Below, one piece after another: positions 1 through 14,191 of a stretch of DNA of 64,000 nucleotides (position 1 is the first letter of the stretch; each line of letters begins with the position of its first letter). The notes under the pieces are model-generated. The model did no database searches. It saw nothing but the letters and a program-made list of their open reading frames with translations, and was not told the DNA's origin. A program made the position numbers and the translations under genes. The DNA comes from Engraulis encrasicolus (Eukaryota > Chordata > Actinopteri > Clupeiformes > Engraulidae): the NCBI RefSeq assembly GCF_034702125.1, contig NC_085867.1:40965983-41029982 (forward strand), written 5' to 3'.

Positions 1-837
1 CCTCTAAATGTCACATTCATTTACCAAAACTGGCCCTTTGTATCTCACGTTTTGTTGTCGTTTTCACTCTGGCTCCCTCTATTTTGTGGTTGCTGTACAG
101 TCAGAGAAGATAGAAGCACCCCCCAGCCTCTGAGCCCACATGTAAACAAAGGCCCGGCTCAGTCCTCTCCAGTCTTTCTCCTAGGATTGTGTCAGAGCGA
201 GAATAGGGCAACCACATCGACAAATATAGTACAGATTGGAGCAAGCAGCATAGGGGAAAAACAGAGAAACATTTTAATGGTTGGTAACTATTCCTAAACA
301 TGTTAGCTTACGTTAAGGTGAAGGTGTAGAATCGTTGGGGGAAAAATGGTAATAGGCCTGTTTTCTCATGGTATTGTCCCCTTGCATTTTACAGGCCAAG
401 AAACTATAGCCTTTATTACTGTGTTTGTATGTCTGTTTAATTTTTTGTGACAAGAGAGTTGTAACAGAGGGATAAAAGACCATCCGCAATCAGTGTTATA
501 ACATTAATGATGTAATATATATACATTTTTGATGTAGGCTAGTATTCCCATTGGTTGCATGTGGTCTTATTACTGTTAATGCCGAAGATATTTTGTTTAC
601 ATCATACTGAACGTAGTTGAGCTGTGTTCGTTGGAACAGCTGTACCTCTGAGTAGACATGATGCAGAATGCATGACTCACTTCCTGAAAGAGGAATGCCT
701 GCTACAGTTCACCATCCAAAGGGCTCTTTGGTGGGTCTGCTTTGCTTTGTCTACTCTGCACCAGGACAGGGGCTTAAGCTATGGAGAGGAGATTTGAGAA
801 GTGATCACAGAATATTGGGGAGCCACATATGTGGGTG

Positions 838-841
<4 letters not shown>

Positions 842-932
<91 letters not shown>
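842..932. repeat. (CT)n microsatellite
   Basis: About 90 bases of almost uninterrupted CT. A pyrimidine tract followed by ctctgcag at about 945-952 resembles a splice acceptor, but no exon is supported after it. Confidence 0.95.
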
Positions 933-936
<4 letters not shown>

Positions 937-1679
937 GTGACTCTCCTCTGCAGCAGAGCCCTTATGTGGGGTGACCGGAACCAGCTGAAACCGGTTTCAT
1001 GCAGGCAGACGGAAGAGAGTCTCGCACGAACAATGCCGTCACTGTGCTACAGTCAGTCAGATAGCTGGCCTTCCCGAGGCTACCCAATACAGGCCTGAAG
1101 CCTGGAGGAGAGAGAGAGCACAGGGGTTGAGCTGGTGCACTCGCTTACCCCTTCACCCAGGGACCAGTGCTGCTTAGCAGGCTGGCTCTCTACTGCAGGG
1201 CCCTGGGTGTCCTATAAGCTTGAGCTCAGGCAGGAGAAGAGAGGGTTGGTAGAAGAACCCCCCCTCTTATAGCCTTGTGACACATGGTGCTGCTTCTTCT
1301 GCTGCTAGGTTTCTGTGTTGCCAGGGGGAGAGAGGGAGGTATGCTCCTCTGGTCACAAACCCCTCTTTGGACAGAACTAGCCCAGACCCCTTCCCCAAAG
1401 CCACCCCCCTCCTCTCTCTCTTGAGCATTGCTTTGGGCCCTGTCTGACGGACTGTGGGGGTGGACAAAGAGAGGGGGATTTATTTCCTTTTCTTTGAAGG
1501 GCACAGAGGAGGGTTCACGAAGAAGGCCATGGTGGTTCTGATTTGGGTGGTGTTTTTATGGGGTATGTTGTAGCCTATCTACTGCTGTTAGTATTGGTCA
1601 GTGTTGCTGTTGGAGGGAAAGACAGCTGGCCCTTTTTTGTTTCTGTTGAAGCGGAGAAATGACTACCGTAGCAGCAGAG

Positions 1680-1685
1680 AAAGAG

Positions 1686-1721
<36 letters not shown>

Positions 1722-1726
1722 AAGGG
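1680..1726. repeat. (GA)n microsatellite
   Basis: GA dinucleotide tract with a single interruption (gaagag) in the middle. Confidence 0.9.
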
Positions 1727-2017
1727 GTGAGGAGTGGTTGACATGCATTTTTTTCCCTCCTCCAGTCGGTGTGAGTGCACTACAGTCTGTTGCCCCTTCA
1801 TGTACTAAATTATCGGATATGGCTGAAATGGAGCATGTTACAAAATGGCTTACAAACAGCATGTATGGCATGCATAGGTTTGGCTCAACGCAGTCGTGGC
1901 TATCGTGTGTTGTGTTGCAGGCTGGGTTTTGGTTTTTCCATGCACAGCTCTGGCTGGCTGCATTCATACCTTGTGCTTGCTCTTCCTCCCCTTCTTCTTT
2001 CCGGTTCTTCGATTTGT

Positions 2018-2018
<1 letters not shown>

Positions 2019-2088
<70 letters not shown>

Positions 2089-2106
2089 TGTGTGCCTGTG
2101 TGTGTA
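2019..2106. repeat. (TG)n microsatellite with TTTG interruptions
   Basis: TG dinucleotide tract broken by two 'tttg' steps. It lies about 310 bases before a long CA tract, so the single-stranded region could pair with itself. Confidence 0.95.
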
Positions 2107-2413
2107 TGGCTCGCCATGACCTAAGAGGCCGTGTGGGGGTGGCCCGTGTTTGTGGATCGTGCAGATGTGAGAGGAGGTAATGGAGTCTCAGCTACTCGGC
2201 TACAGCAGTGCAGTGCAGTGCAGTGCTCCCACCCCAAATCCATGTTAGTGAAGCCAAATCCACCAGCTGTGGCTGCATTGCTACTGCTAACCGTACGACT
2301 GCTAGCAAGCAACTCAGAGCCCTGTCTGCCTGTCTGCCTGTCTGCCTGTCTGTGTTCTTGGGTCTTTTGTTACCCTGCAGACATCTCTCTCCTCTGTTCC
2401 TGATATACAGACG

Positions 2414-2520
<107 letters not shown>

Positions 2521-4006
2521 CAGGCACAGGCAGGCAGGTCTCCTGTAATGCATCACATTTTTAGAAAATCATTTTAGAATCAGGCTTTCGTCTAAGCCAT
2601 TAGATGTATTTTTCTTGATTGTTTCTCGTTGTCTATGTCTAGCTGCTAATGTAGTATTTTAAACTAAGTAGCAGCACCTCTTTATTTGGTTGGATGTTGT
2701 GGGCTAGGCAGCAGCCTGTAAACATAAAAAAACAGCATTATGACGTGACTGGCGCGTCGGGGGAGGGGGAGCTCAGTCTGTCATCAGGGTTGGCCATTCA
2801 AGAGACCCAAACATAACACATTGACACGGAAGGTTTTGTTTCCTGCCCCCTTAAAGGAAACGGGTGTTGTTATTTCATTACATACTATCAGCACGATTGT
2901 TTGAACGTGTTTTGTGTGTGTCCCTGGATCAGATCGAATCATTTTTTTCCGATGAAAGGAACATGGCAACGGGTGTTGCATTGTTGACTGACGTGATTAG
3001 TCCTTTTATTCTAACTGTATTCAAACAGTTACCATTCCTGTGTCTTTGTTTTGATCAGGCAAAAAATGTAGTCGAAGATTTACTTACATGATTTCAAACA
3101 ACACTCTTTTATTTGTTCAATGACCACAGAGGTACTATTGGTTTATTAAGTTAAAAGGGACGTCATCAGAGTACTCAACAGATCCACTGGGAAAGTCCAC
3201 ATGCATAGCTGCTTCCTTGTTAAACATGTTGGGACTATGCAGTAGTTTGGCATAAATATTCCATCATACCAGAATAGATTGTTGAAAGAATAAAGACATT
3301 TATGAGGGGTTTTTTGTTTACAGTTTTTATTTTTAGATCAATATGGACAGTCACAACAAACACTTCATAGCAATGACCAATGTTGGGTAAGGAGCCTCAG
3401 AGTCTCTGTTATAACCTTATTGTCAACAACAATAACCGAGATATATTGTAATAACCGAGTCGTAATATGTGACTTAAGTCTGTAATGTAATAGCAGAGCT
3501 GTCATGATGTAGTAAGGTATTTTTAGCAAAGAGACAATAGGAGCGATGACGGCCCTATCTGCATCTACAGCCCCATCTGCTACCATGGTTGTGCATCACA
3601 AAGTAAATGCACAAATAAATGTATTGTACCTTTACTGAGGCCCTGACAAGGGCTAGGCAATTAATTGAAAAATGTATCGAATTGACGATCATAACCTGTA
3701 GAGCAGTATTTGTTACTAATTGTTACTTTTTAGTTTATTAGGAATGTTAGTAGTAGTCTGCTGTCTTCATGATCCTCAAAACCACACTACCACGTGTCAT
3801 ATCATGTGCCATACTATCATGAGATTGTATCCAGTCCAATAAAAGATCAATTTTATTTTTAAATTCTATGTTCCAGTCCAAATCGTAGTTAACATACATT
3901 TATGGCATACAGCCCAGCCCTAGTCCTGAATGTGATACCCATCAATGCTTAACAGTCGCTGCCTTCAAATCACTTACCACTGTATGTACATATTATTTGT
4001 CTGCAG

Positions 4007-6331
4007 GCTTTTTAAAAATCGCGCAGTAGGGAGATCATGGGCGATATGAAAACCCCAGACTTCGATGACCTGCTTGCGGCCTTTGACATCCCTGACATGG
4101 TGGACCCAAAGGCAGCCATTGAATCAGGACACGATGACCAGGATGGCCAGCTAAAGCACAATGTCCACCAACACCAGGACGAGGACAACCAGGGTCCAAC
4201 GGGCCCTGACGTGGGAGTCAGTGTCATTGTCAAGAACGTCCGAAACATTGACCCCAGTGAGCAACCGCTTTCCGACAAAGATGCACATCCTCCTCCGGTT
4301 GGCAGTGGCAGCCTGCAGAATGGTTTCTTGGGCACGTGCTCGAGTGACCGACGTGGCAAAAGTGGCGGGAAACCTTTGAAGAAGAGGACAACCCTTGAGG
4401 ACAACAGTAGACCTCAAATCAACAATCCCTCCTTCAACCAGTTCAGTCCCATTTCCAGTGCTGAGGAGTTTGATGAGGATGATAAAATAGAGGTGGATGA
4501 CCCAGTTGACAGTCAGAGTAACGTTCCTTCCTGTTCCTTGCCAAACCCCTTAACTGGATCGACTGGCGATGGCGCTTCAAAACCAGGTTCCAAAGGGGAA
4601 CTTGTGAGTTCAAAAGTTGAAAATGATAGTAATGGCAACAGCAGTATCTGCTTGGATTCACACCCTCAAAACTCTTCCAAAACAAGGAAACCAGAAGAGC
4701 AGCGGCATGAGGTTGACCAAAAGCCCTCTGAGATCAAAGAAACATCAGAAGTTGTGTCTTCGGGAGTGTCCAATGCGTCTCAAGTCAAAGCCAAATCCTC
4801 TGCCAAGCTCTCGTCCTGCATTGCTGCGATTGCAGCCCTTACTGCAAAGAAGGCCTCCTCTGAGCCATCTGTTTCAGAATCTCCCACCAGCCTGCCAGAC
4901 TCCAGCCAGGAAAACAAGGACAGTCCGCAGATCATGGAAGAGCCACAGGACCAGCAGGAGACATCCCTGGATGTAGCCAAGAAAACGCTCTCAGAAAAAC
5001 CAGAAAGTCCTTGTAGCGTCACCAGTGAGGGCAGTAGTAAAGGATCCCCGTCGTCCCCAAATGGGTCTATTCCTGTCATCCCAAAGGTCAGAATCAAAAC
5101 CATTAAGACGTCGTCTGGTCAAATCAAGCGGACAGTTTCCCGAGTGCTACCAGAGTTTGACCCTGAGGGCCTGAGGAAAGCGGGAGATTCGTTTGTGATT
5201 TCTGGCCTGTCGCCTCCCAACTCCAACACTGCTGCAGTGTTTTCGTCCCCCTCTCGAGCGGTTATGGCAACCTCGGGTGGTCCAGCCATGGAGGTCACCA
5301 AGCAGATGACCATCAAGCCCGTGGCCACAGCTTTCCTGCCCGTGTCGGCGGTGAAAACTGCTGGCTCTCAGGTGATCAACCTGAAGCTGGCCAACAACAC
5401 CACGGTAAAGGCCACGGTCATCCCAGCCGCCTCAATGCAGAGTGCCAGCAGTGCCATACTGAAGGCTGCCAACGCGATCCAGCAGCAGACTGTGATGGTG
5501 CCCGCGTCCAGTCTGACCACTGCCAAGCTCAAGACGGTTCACCTCACCAATCTCAACCTGCTGCCACAGTCCTCCTCCACCCCCTCCGAGCTTCACCAGG
5601 TCCTGTCCAAGTCACAGCAGCCAATCAAACAGGCCATCATGTCCAACCAGACCCCGAAGAAGGTGTCTCGTGTGCAAGTTCTGGCGAGCTCCCAAAGTTC
5701 CGTCGTCGAAGCGTTCAACAAAGTCCTGAGCAGCATCAACCCGGTCCCAGTGTATGTCCCCAACCTCAGCCCTCCGTCGGCCGCCTGCATATCCATCCCG
5801 TCGAGGGGCTACAAGTGCCTGGAGTGCGGTGACTCCTTCGCCCTGGAGAAGAGCCTCACCCAGCACTACGACCGGCGCAGCGTGCGCATCGAGGTCACCT
5901 GCAACCACTGCACCCGCAACCTGGTGTTCTACAACAAGTGCAGCCTGCTGTCCCACGCCCGCGGCCACAAGGACAAAGGCGTGGTGATGCAGTGCTCCCA
6001 CCTCATCCTGAAGCCCATTCCAGCCGACCAGATGATCTCGCCGGCCTCCTCCTGCTCATCGGCAGCCTCTTCTCCCTCCATCTCCTCCAACAACACTGCT
6101 TCAGTAGGGACCTTCAGCTCTGCCACGAGCAACCCCCAGGGGAAATCTAACCCGTCAATAGCGGTGATATCCGCCCCGTCCTCTGCGCCACTGGTGGCTG
6201 CCATGCCCTTAGAGGAGGACGCTTCCAGACTCTGCAGGCACAACCTTAAGTGTCTGGAGTGCAATGAGGTGTTCCAGGAGGAGTCTGCATTAGCTATGCA
6301 CTACCAGCAGGGGGCAGAGTCCACCGGCCAG
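4007..6331 (+). CDS. znf532: znf532 coding exon 1 (start codon exon)
   Basis: The exon begins after the acceptor ttgtctgcag and carries 30 bases of 5' UTR before the ATG at 4037. That ATG is chosen because it gives the conserved [10 protein letters not shown] terminus. It encodes residues 1-765 and ends ...STGQ at the donor CAG|gtttgt, phase 0. It contains the whole disordered region, the fingers starting [10 protein letters not shown] (about residue 592) and [10 protein letters not shown], and a partial one starting [10 protein letters not shown]. If the donor is not used the frame reads only three more codons to a stop at 6341, so intron retention would truncate the protein before most of the fingers. 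Confidence 0.95.
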
Positions 6332-9300
6332 GTTTGTGTGTGAATTAATATCCTTAATATACAACAACAGTAGAAATACAATACATTGAGATATTAAAAT
6401 ATTTATGATATTGAATGATTGATTGATGATGAATATTTAAGATGATCTAGTTGTAATAAAACTCTTAATGTATGTTTTCTACTGTTTCAAATATATATAC
6501 TGTAATGGAAATCAAATTTATTTACAGTATTGCATTTTGTTATTCCTTGCAGTGTGCTTTTTACAAGCTGATATAAAATAACATTTCAAAATGTAAACAT
6601 TATAATTGCCAACCATAAATGTAGTAACCCAGGTCCCTTAATGCTGGTAATGGTGTACAACTTTCTGTCATTTTGCTTGTTCGTAGAAGACATGCAGCAT
6701 CTGTCAAATGCTACTGCCAAACCCCTGTAGCTTTGCGTCTCACCAGCGCATACACCAGCACAAGTCCCCGTACATCTGTCCTGAGTGTGGAGCCATCTGT
6801 CGCTCTGTGCACTTCCAGTCTCACGTCACCAAGAACTGCCTTCATTACACGCGCAGAGTTGGCTATCGGTCAGTCTTGAATATCAACTTATTTCTGGATG
6901 AGACAGCTCTGTGTAGTATATGTGAATGGATACATGCTTGTTTATGACACCTTTTCGTTACATGACTACTCCGAATTTATCTCTGTTGAATTGAATACAA
7001 ATTGAAGCAATCATGAACCATATTGCATATTGTCACGGACTATCAGAAACCTTATATTTCCACTCTCTGTTTTATCTTACATGGTTGTTTTTCAAAGATA
7101 CTGTTTTCTAAATAAATACGCATTTCATCATTAAAAGTGGGTTTTAAATCATTTATAAAACTCAAATACTCATGGAAACTGGCCAATTATAATGATTTGG
7201 GTTTTTTTTTATTACATACGTACATAAATAGTGATTTTTTCTGAGAGGTGGAGATATAAGGATTCTGCCGGACAGACACTATATGCAGACTGTCGCATCT
7301 GTCATATTCATAATCCCTAATCTGTGTAGGTTTTGCTTCATTGCCAGTGCCCTATGTCCCTATTCTGAGGGGTCAGATGAAGTGGGTGCTGTTTTTTGCC
7401 AGGAGTCATGTGATTTATAGATATAATGAATGTCTCTTGAGCTTTTGACATCTTTACAGTACAATGAGCCAAATTAATGACAGTTTGTTATGATCCAGTA
7501 AACATGTATCTTGATGATTAAAATGGCTCGAATAGCATTGGTATGCATGACCGAATTGCCAAAAAAAAGCTCTTTGAGAAGGAATGCTACTGGAAAATCT
7601 CAGATGTGGAGGATTAATTTGTGTTTGTGTAGTAGAGCAGTGCCAGACTAACGTTTAGATTAGCATTTCGATGTCAGCAATCCTTAATTTCCCCCTGGGG
7701 ATCAATAAAGTTACTCTAATCTACTCTACTCTACTATATTTTCGTATCCTTGACTCTGATGTCGACATGCTGAAGCATTAGTCTGGCTCTGCTCTAAATA
7801 AAAGCACAGAGGTTCCACTGAGACACTGTAGTGACCTACCTCCTCACTTAGCGCTCAGAACCTCAGTACTGTCCTGTGACACACCAGATAGTGAATGGCA
7901 GGAGCTAGGGCTGCACGATTATGGAAAAAAAATCATAATCACGATTATTTTGGTCAAAATCGTAATCACGATTATAAATCACGATTATTGATTTTTTTGT
8001 AGATTTTTTTGCAAATTATAACAAGATGAAATATAACCAAGAATGAATTATATACGGGATGAGCAAAATAAAATGAATTGTAATAATTATGTAAAGACAA
8101 TAGCATGAAACTTAGGTGGACAGATTTCTGTCCAGAAACACCGTCCTGTCAGTATGTTCTGGCTTCAAGGACGCTCTCAAAGGTAGTTCACTATTGCCAC
8201 GATTAAATCACGATTAAAATCAAGACTTCGATTTCACAATTTGATCACGATTTTCGATTAATTTCGATTAATTGTGCAGCCCTGGCAGGAACGTTGAGAA
8301 TACCTGTCTTTTCTGTGTAAAATCATCTCATGTTATTTTGTTGTTTTGGTTTTAAAATCATTCTTTTTTCCTTTGTGCATGTGTGTGCGTGTCTTTTTCT
8401 TCAGTTGTGTCCATTGCAGTGTTATCTTTGCGGACGTTGGAGCCCTGAAGACTCACATCCAGGGCTCTCATTGTGAAATCTTCTACAAATGCCCCATCTG
8501 CCCCATGGCCTTCAAGTCTGCACCTGGCACGCACTCCCATGCCTACACCCAACACCCCGGGGTGAAAATCGCAGAGCCTAAGTAAGTGTTAACCTAAACA
8601 ACTTGGGCTGGATGTGGGGAACTGAATGTAGGTGTGCAAAAAAGCCACCACGTGTATGTGTTGTATACCTACTGTATATCACTAGAATCTTTATATGTAG
8701 TCAGCTCAAGCAGGGTTTTGTCATCTTGGTGTCATTACAGGGTGTCCTACTGTGTATACCTATAGTACATCGATGACATTGTGATTCATCATCAATAACA
8801 CGTTTTCAGTTGCACAATGAGTGTAACAATCTGACCATGGGGACCTAGGTTCGAATCCAACCTGGGTCATTTCTCAACCCTACCCCATCTCTCTCTCTCT
8901 CTCCCAGCCTTCTTCACTGTCATATCAAAAAAGACACAAAAAAAACACAGGTATTTAAAAATTGCAGTGTGGTAACACAATTCCGGTGGTCTGTTATCTA
9001 GTATAAATAAGTAAATTAATTTAGATATCTACGAGCACTATGTCAATATCAATAAAGGCAAAAAGCACAGGTATTTAAAACATTGCACTGTGGTAACACA
9101 ATTCAGGTGGTCTGTCGTCTATAAATAAGAATATTAATTTAGATATCTACCAGCACTATGCGTATCCGCCCCAGTTGTTCTAAAGTCCAGAGTCAACCTG
9201 CCAAACTGCACTGCACCGCACGACAGCAGAAGTAGGGATGTACCGATACCTTTTTTTTTGAAAACCGATACAGGTACGAGTACATTAATGTGTGTACTTG

Positions 9301-9823
9301 CCGATACCGACTACCGATACCGATACCTTTTACCACCAAAATACAATGAAAATAAATGCATGGCCTTGTTTTTTTCCACTGGTGATATTTTTATTGTCCA
9401 TTTCCATGTAGATTTAAATGTTAGTAAATGTATGAGGTGGCACTTTTTTCCATGCTGCTTTCAAGTCCACAGAATGTGACAAGATTTTGCATTGTTTTGT
9501 GTAATAGCAGTATCGTTCCTGATATCGGCAAGTGCTTGACGAGTAAGAGTACGAGTATAATGAGCAGTATCGGTGCATCCCTAAGCAGCAGCACTGCGGT
9601 GCTACTTGATAGCTGAAGCTAATGGAGCCATTGTGTGGTGCTCCCTCTCACCAGGTGTTCACAGCCATGGTGGAGCTTAGAGCCATTATCCATGGGAGAT
9701 TTTAGCCAGGCACATTTCCCCCTGCTGACCTTCTACAAAACAAATTACCCTCTACCAAATATGGTAGATGGACATGTCAAGGTAGTTACCTCTGCCAAGG
9801 AGGTTATGTTTCCGGTCACATTG

Positions 9824-9893
<70 letters not shown>

Positions 9894-12800
9894 TTGGTCT
9901 GTCAGCAGGATAGCTCAAAAAGCTATAAACGGATTTTGATGAAACTTTGTGGAGTTGTTGGAAATGACAAAAGGAACAAGTGATTTCATTTTTGGGGTGA
10001 TCCATATCCGATCCAGGATTCTTTTTTAAATTGCAGGGCAGGGCAAATTTTGATATTCCAGTTTCTAAATTCCCCAAAACAAGGCAGAAAGACCTTTAAA
10101 AAAAATAAAAAAAAATAGGGTGTAACAGTCAAATGTTCTATCAAACAGCTTCCTTGGCGGAGGTCTGCACTCTCTGAGTGCATTTCTAGTTTGTGATGCG
10201 TCGTTCATCATCTAGTAATACTGGGAGTAATACTGGGAATCACTTCCAGATTGTATGTAGGTGCTTGTCATCAATACAAACATACTGTGTGTATGACTGA
10301 TTTTTTCTACACCTTGTGGCATTATGGCTGGTCCTTGTATAGGGGACTGAGATGACCCCTTCTGGGGTCAGCCCTTTGTTCCCAAAGCTTTTTGCTCCCT
10401 CAGTCTTATGTTCTTGGACAGATTTTATTTTCTCAAAACACATTTCTTTCCTGAGGTTTGGGTTAAGGATTGTTTAGGTCCGGGCACAGTTCATATTATT
10501 TTGTTTAGTAACACAGAGTTTGGTATTGATGGAATTGAAAAGGTATTTCACCAGCATGAGGTTTGTCATTTTTCTAGCAGTAGACTTTCCACAGTGCTGT
10601 GGGAACATAAGTATCCATCCCCGCATCCATCTACAGTACAATCTTTGTCTTTCAACAAGCCTTAATAATCAAGTCCACACCTGCTGCTGCTGTTGTTGCT
10701 GCTGACCCGTGATCAACCATCTCTGATACACACATGATGAAAGAACTATGTGTTTATGGAAAGCTTGCATTAGATTCAGTGTTATTAGAGCTGTACTGTG
10801 CCTGCCACCATGTTCACAGCGCAATGCACTTATCATATTACGATCACTTAACTCTTAGAGTGCACTGATGCCTTTTACTTGTATAATGAACTTCTAATGA
10901 TAATCCATAAATATCTGACGGTGGTGTTATTGATATAGTTTGATGTTCAGGGTTTCTAAAGGGGTATTTATAGACGATGGTTTCTTTGTTCTTACTTGTG
11001 AGCATATTAGTTGTCAGGCAGCTAGACAGACAAACAAATCAGACAGCCAGGTCTGATCCTTGGTGTGCAAGACAGCTCTCATGGAGTGAGATGAAGAGAC
11101 AATGGTACCACACTGTATATACAGTATTTTATGTGACCGTCCATTTATTGAGTAAAGCACTGAGTTAACATGATGTCACTGTATTAATCTTGTGCCCAGG
11201 CTGATCTACAAGTGCTCCATGTGTGACACGGTGTTCACCCAGCAGACCCTCCTGAACACCCACTTTGACCAGCACCTGTCCAGCCACAGGGTCTCCGTCT
11301 TCAAGTGCCCCGACTGCTCCATGCACTACGCCCAGAAGCAGCTCATGATGGAGCACATCAAGGTGGGAGACCTCAACGCAAACATTAAAACACAACATTA
11401 AACATCAAACATCAATTTATGGACCCCCAGGGATCCATAAAGTAACTCTACTTTACTCTCCTAAAACATTAAAGGAGAATTTCGGCCAATTTCAACATGC
11501 CTTTGTATTGCTCACTCTACCGTTGACTTGTCAGTACCTGTGTCATTATTCTTTCCGAGGTCCTGGCCAGCTAATATCCAAATATCATCCCAAAACTTAC
11601 TGCTGTATTTTAAGGTGCCTGCCGACTTTTGAAATAAGACATTTCAAACATTATGTAAACAGACCCACGCTTATGCAGTGCATACATTAGCTTCAAGCTT
11701 TGGGTATTGGGTATTTCGCCATCCTAGCACTTAACAGTGTTTTATGACCTTGTGACCTTGGGATTTTCTTTTGGTCATTATTCCAGTCCTTACACGGCAC
11801 CCTAAAGACCATCGAGGGGCCTCCAAACCTGGGCATCAACTTGCCACTCAGCACCAAGGCCACCAACTCCAACACCATGTGCTCCAACACCAACAAGGAG
11901 ACAGGCTACCTCAACGGCCACGACAAGCGGGACAAGAAGCCGGCGTCTCCCACGAAGAAGACCAGCAACGGCACAGAGAGCTCCAACAAGAACGCCCCTA
12001 ACCCCGGCTGGACGTGCAGGGACTGCTCACGCCTCTTCGCCCAGAGGGAGGTCTACATCAACCACATGAAGAGAGAGCACGGCATGGTAATAATAATCTT
12101 AATGTATTACCACCGTCAAGGAGATTATGTTTTCGGTCGTGTTGGTTTGTCTGTCTGCTTGCCTGTCTCTCTGTTTGTTTGTTTGTTTGTTTGTTTGTCT
12201 GTCAGCATGATAACTCAAAAAGTTATCAACAGATTTTGATGGGATGACAATGAATTTTGACATTCCTTTTTCTAACTCCACTAGAACAAGGCAGAAAGAC
12301 TAAAAGAATAGGGTGTAACATAGTCAAATGGCAGATGGCAAATTCCGTGGCAGAGGTCTATACTCTCTGAGTGCATTTCTAGTTATTTCTTATTGAACAT
12401 AGGTATCAGCTTGCTGTACATAGACACAAAACTTGATGCACGGCTTACAGGTACACTTTGCAGGAAATGGTCAAAAAAGGTACTGCAACTATGCTGGTCA
12501 TTGAAATGGGGCTGCCTGCCAAATTTGATCTTTTCATGAAAGTTTATAGTAAATAACTAATGTTTTCTAGTATGGCCCAAGTACAGTAATTTTTGCAGCT
12601 AAAAATGGCTATTTCTGGAAATTCAAAATGGCGGACCATGGAGAAGATCCCCCTTTTCATGTATGAAAAGTGCAATTTTCCCAGTCATAATGAATAGTTA
12701 AAATTTGATGGGGGTGGTAAGTATTCATGAAAAAGGTAACATTAGTGAATGCCTAGCATGAATTTTGGAAATAAACAACTAAAAATCTCACACAGTGTAC

Positions 12801-14141
12801 CTTTAAAGTAAAAACACAAATTATTTTTTGTGTCTGGATGGCTCGTTTGAAACATTCATGCATATCCAAAAAAAAAAAATGTACACTATCTAACTTCATA
12901 AATACATACTGTACATAGACAATCAAAGAAGAAATGTGTGAAATTTGAATACTTGTGTGAAATGTGAATAAATCTGTTGAAAAAAGATGGACATAATCTT
13001 GTCCCATTTCTGTTTTGGTTCTTTTTGCAGCAACTGAAGAAGCATCCGTGCCGCCTGTGTGACAAGTCCTTCAGCTCCTCCCACAGCTTGTGCCGCCACA
13101 ACCGCATCAAGCACAAGGGCCTGCGCAAGGTCTACTCCTGCCCGTGAGTGACACTAACTCCATGCCTGCTCCTCATGCCTGCACCCTGATTTTACTAGAG
13201 ATGCACCGGATCATGATTTTTAGGATCCTGCCGGATACCGGATCCACTGCTTAAGATCCTGCCGGATCCGGAACCGGATACCGGATCCTACGAAAGGGTT
13301 GAAACACATAGCCTACTCGCACACGTGGGCCCTTTTTATTACTTTGGCTCAAATTATTTTTTAGACTCATTGGCTTACTGCCACACTGCCTGCACTAGCC
13401 GCTTCCAAAGTTCTTTCACTCCATGCAGCATTTGGGGTTGTGAAAGACTTGTGGGGTTGTGAAAAACCTAGGCTAGAGATGCACCAGATCCTGATTTTTA
13501 GGTAACTGCCGGATACCGGATCCACTGCTTAAGATCCTGCCGGATCCGGATCCTGTGAAAAACCCTATTATCCTGCCGGATCCGGAACTGGATCTTGGAT
13601 CCTGTGCATCTCTACTTTTTACTTGACTTTCCACTTAGCTGATGATTTTATTCGAAGCGACTAATGCCTCTTTTCCACTGCTGGTTCTCTGGTAGGCCTA
13701 CAGCTCCACGCAGCGCGACTCGGCCACCACTTTTTGCTTTTCGAATAGGCATGACACAGCTCAACCATAAAGCAAAAGGTGGCGGCAGAGTCGCCACAAG
13801 CCTACCACAAAACAGCATTAGTTATTACGGGGTATTGATTTCAGTCCCCGAAGCAGTGTGGGATTTGGGTGTCTTGGTCAAGGGCACTTCAGCAATGTGG
13901 GATGCGAACTTGTAACCCTCTAATCCAAGGCCAGTTCCAGTTCTTATTTGTTCATCTCCACACACTGCAGGTCTGTGTAGAAAGGGCTCCTACAGTACTT
14001 GTGATGTTGTTCAATAAGACCTAACTAATACATATAGTTTTATAGAAATGGATAGAAATGAAATAACATACACTTACCCAGGTGCAATGTCAAACAACCT
14101 TGAAAGGCACTGTACAAAAAAAAACATGTTTGTTTGTTGGT

Positions 14142-14191
<50 letters not shown>

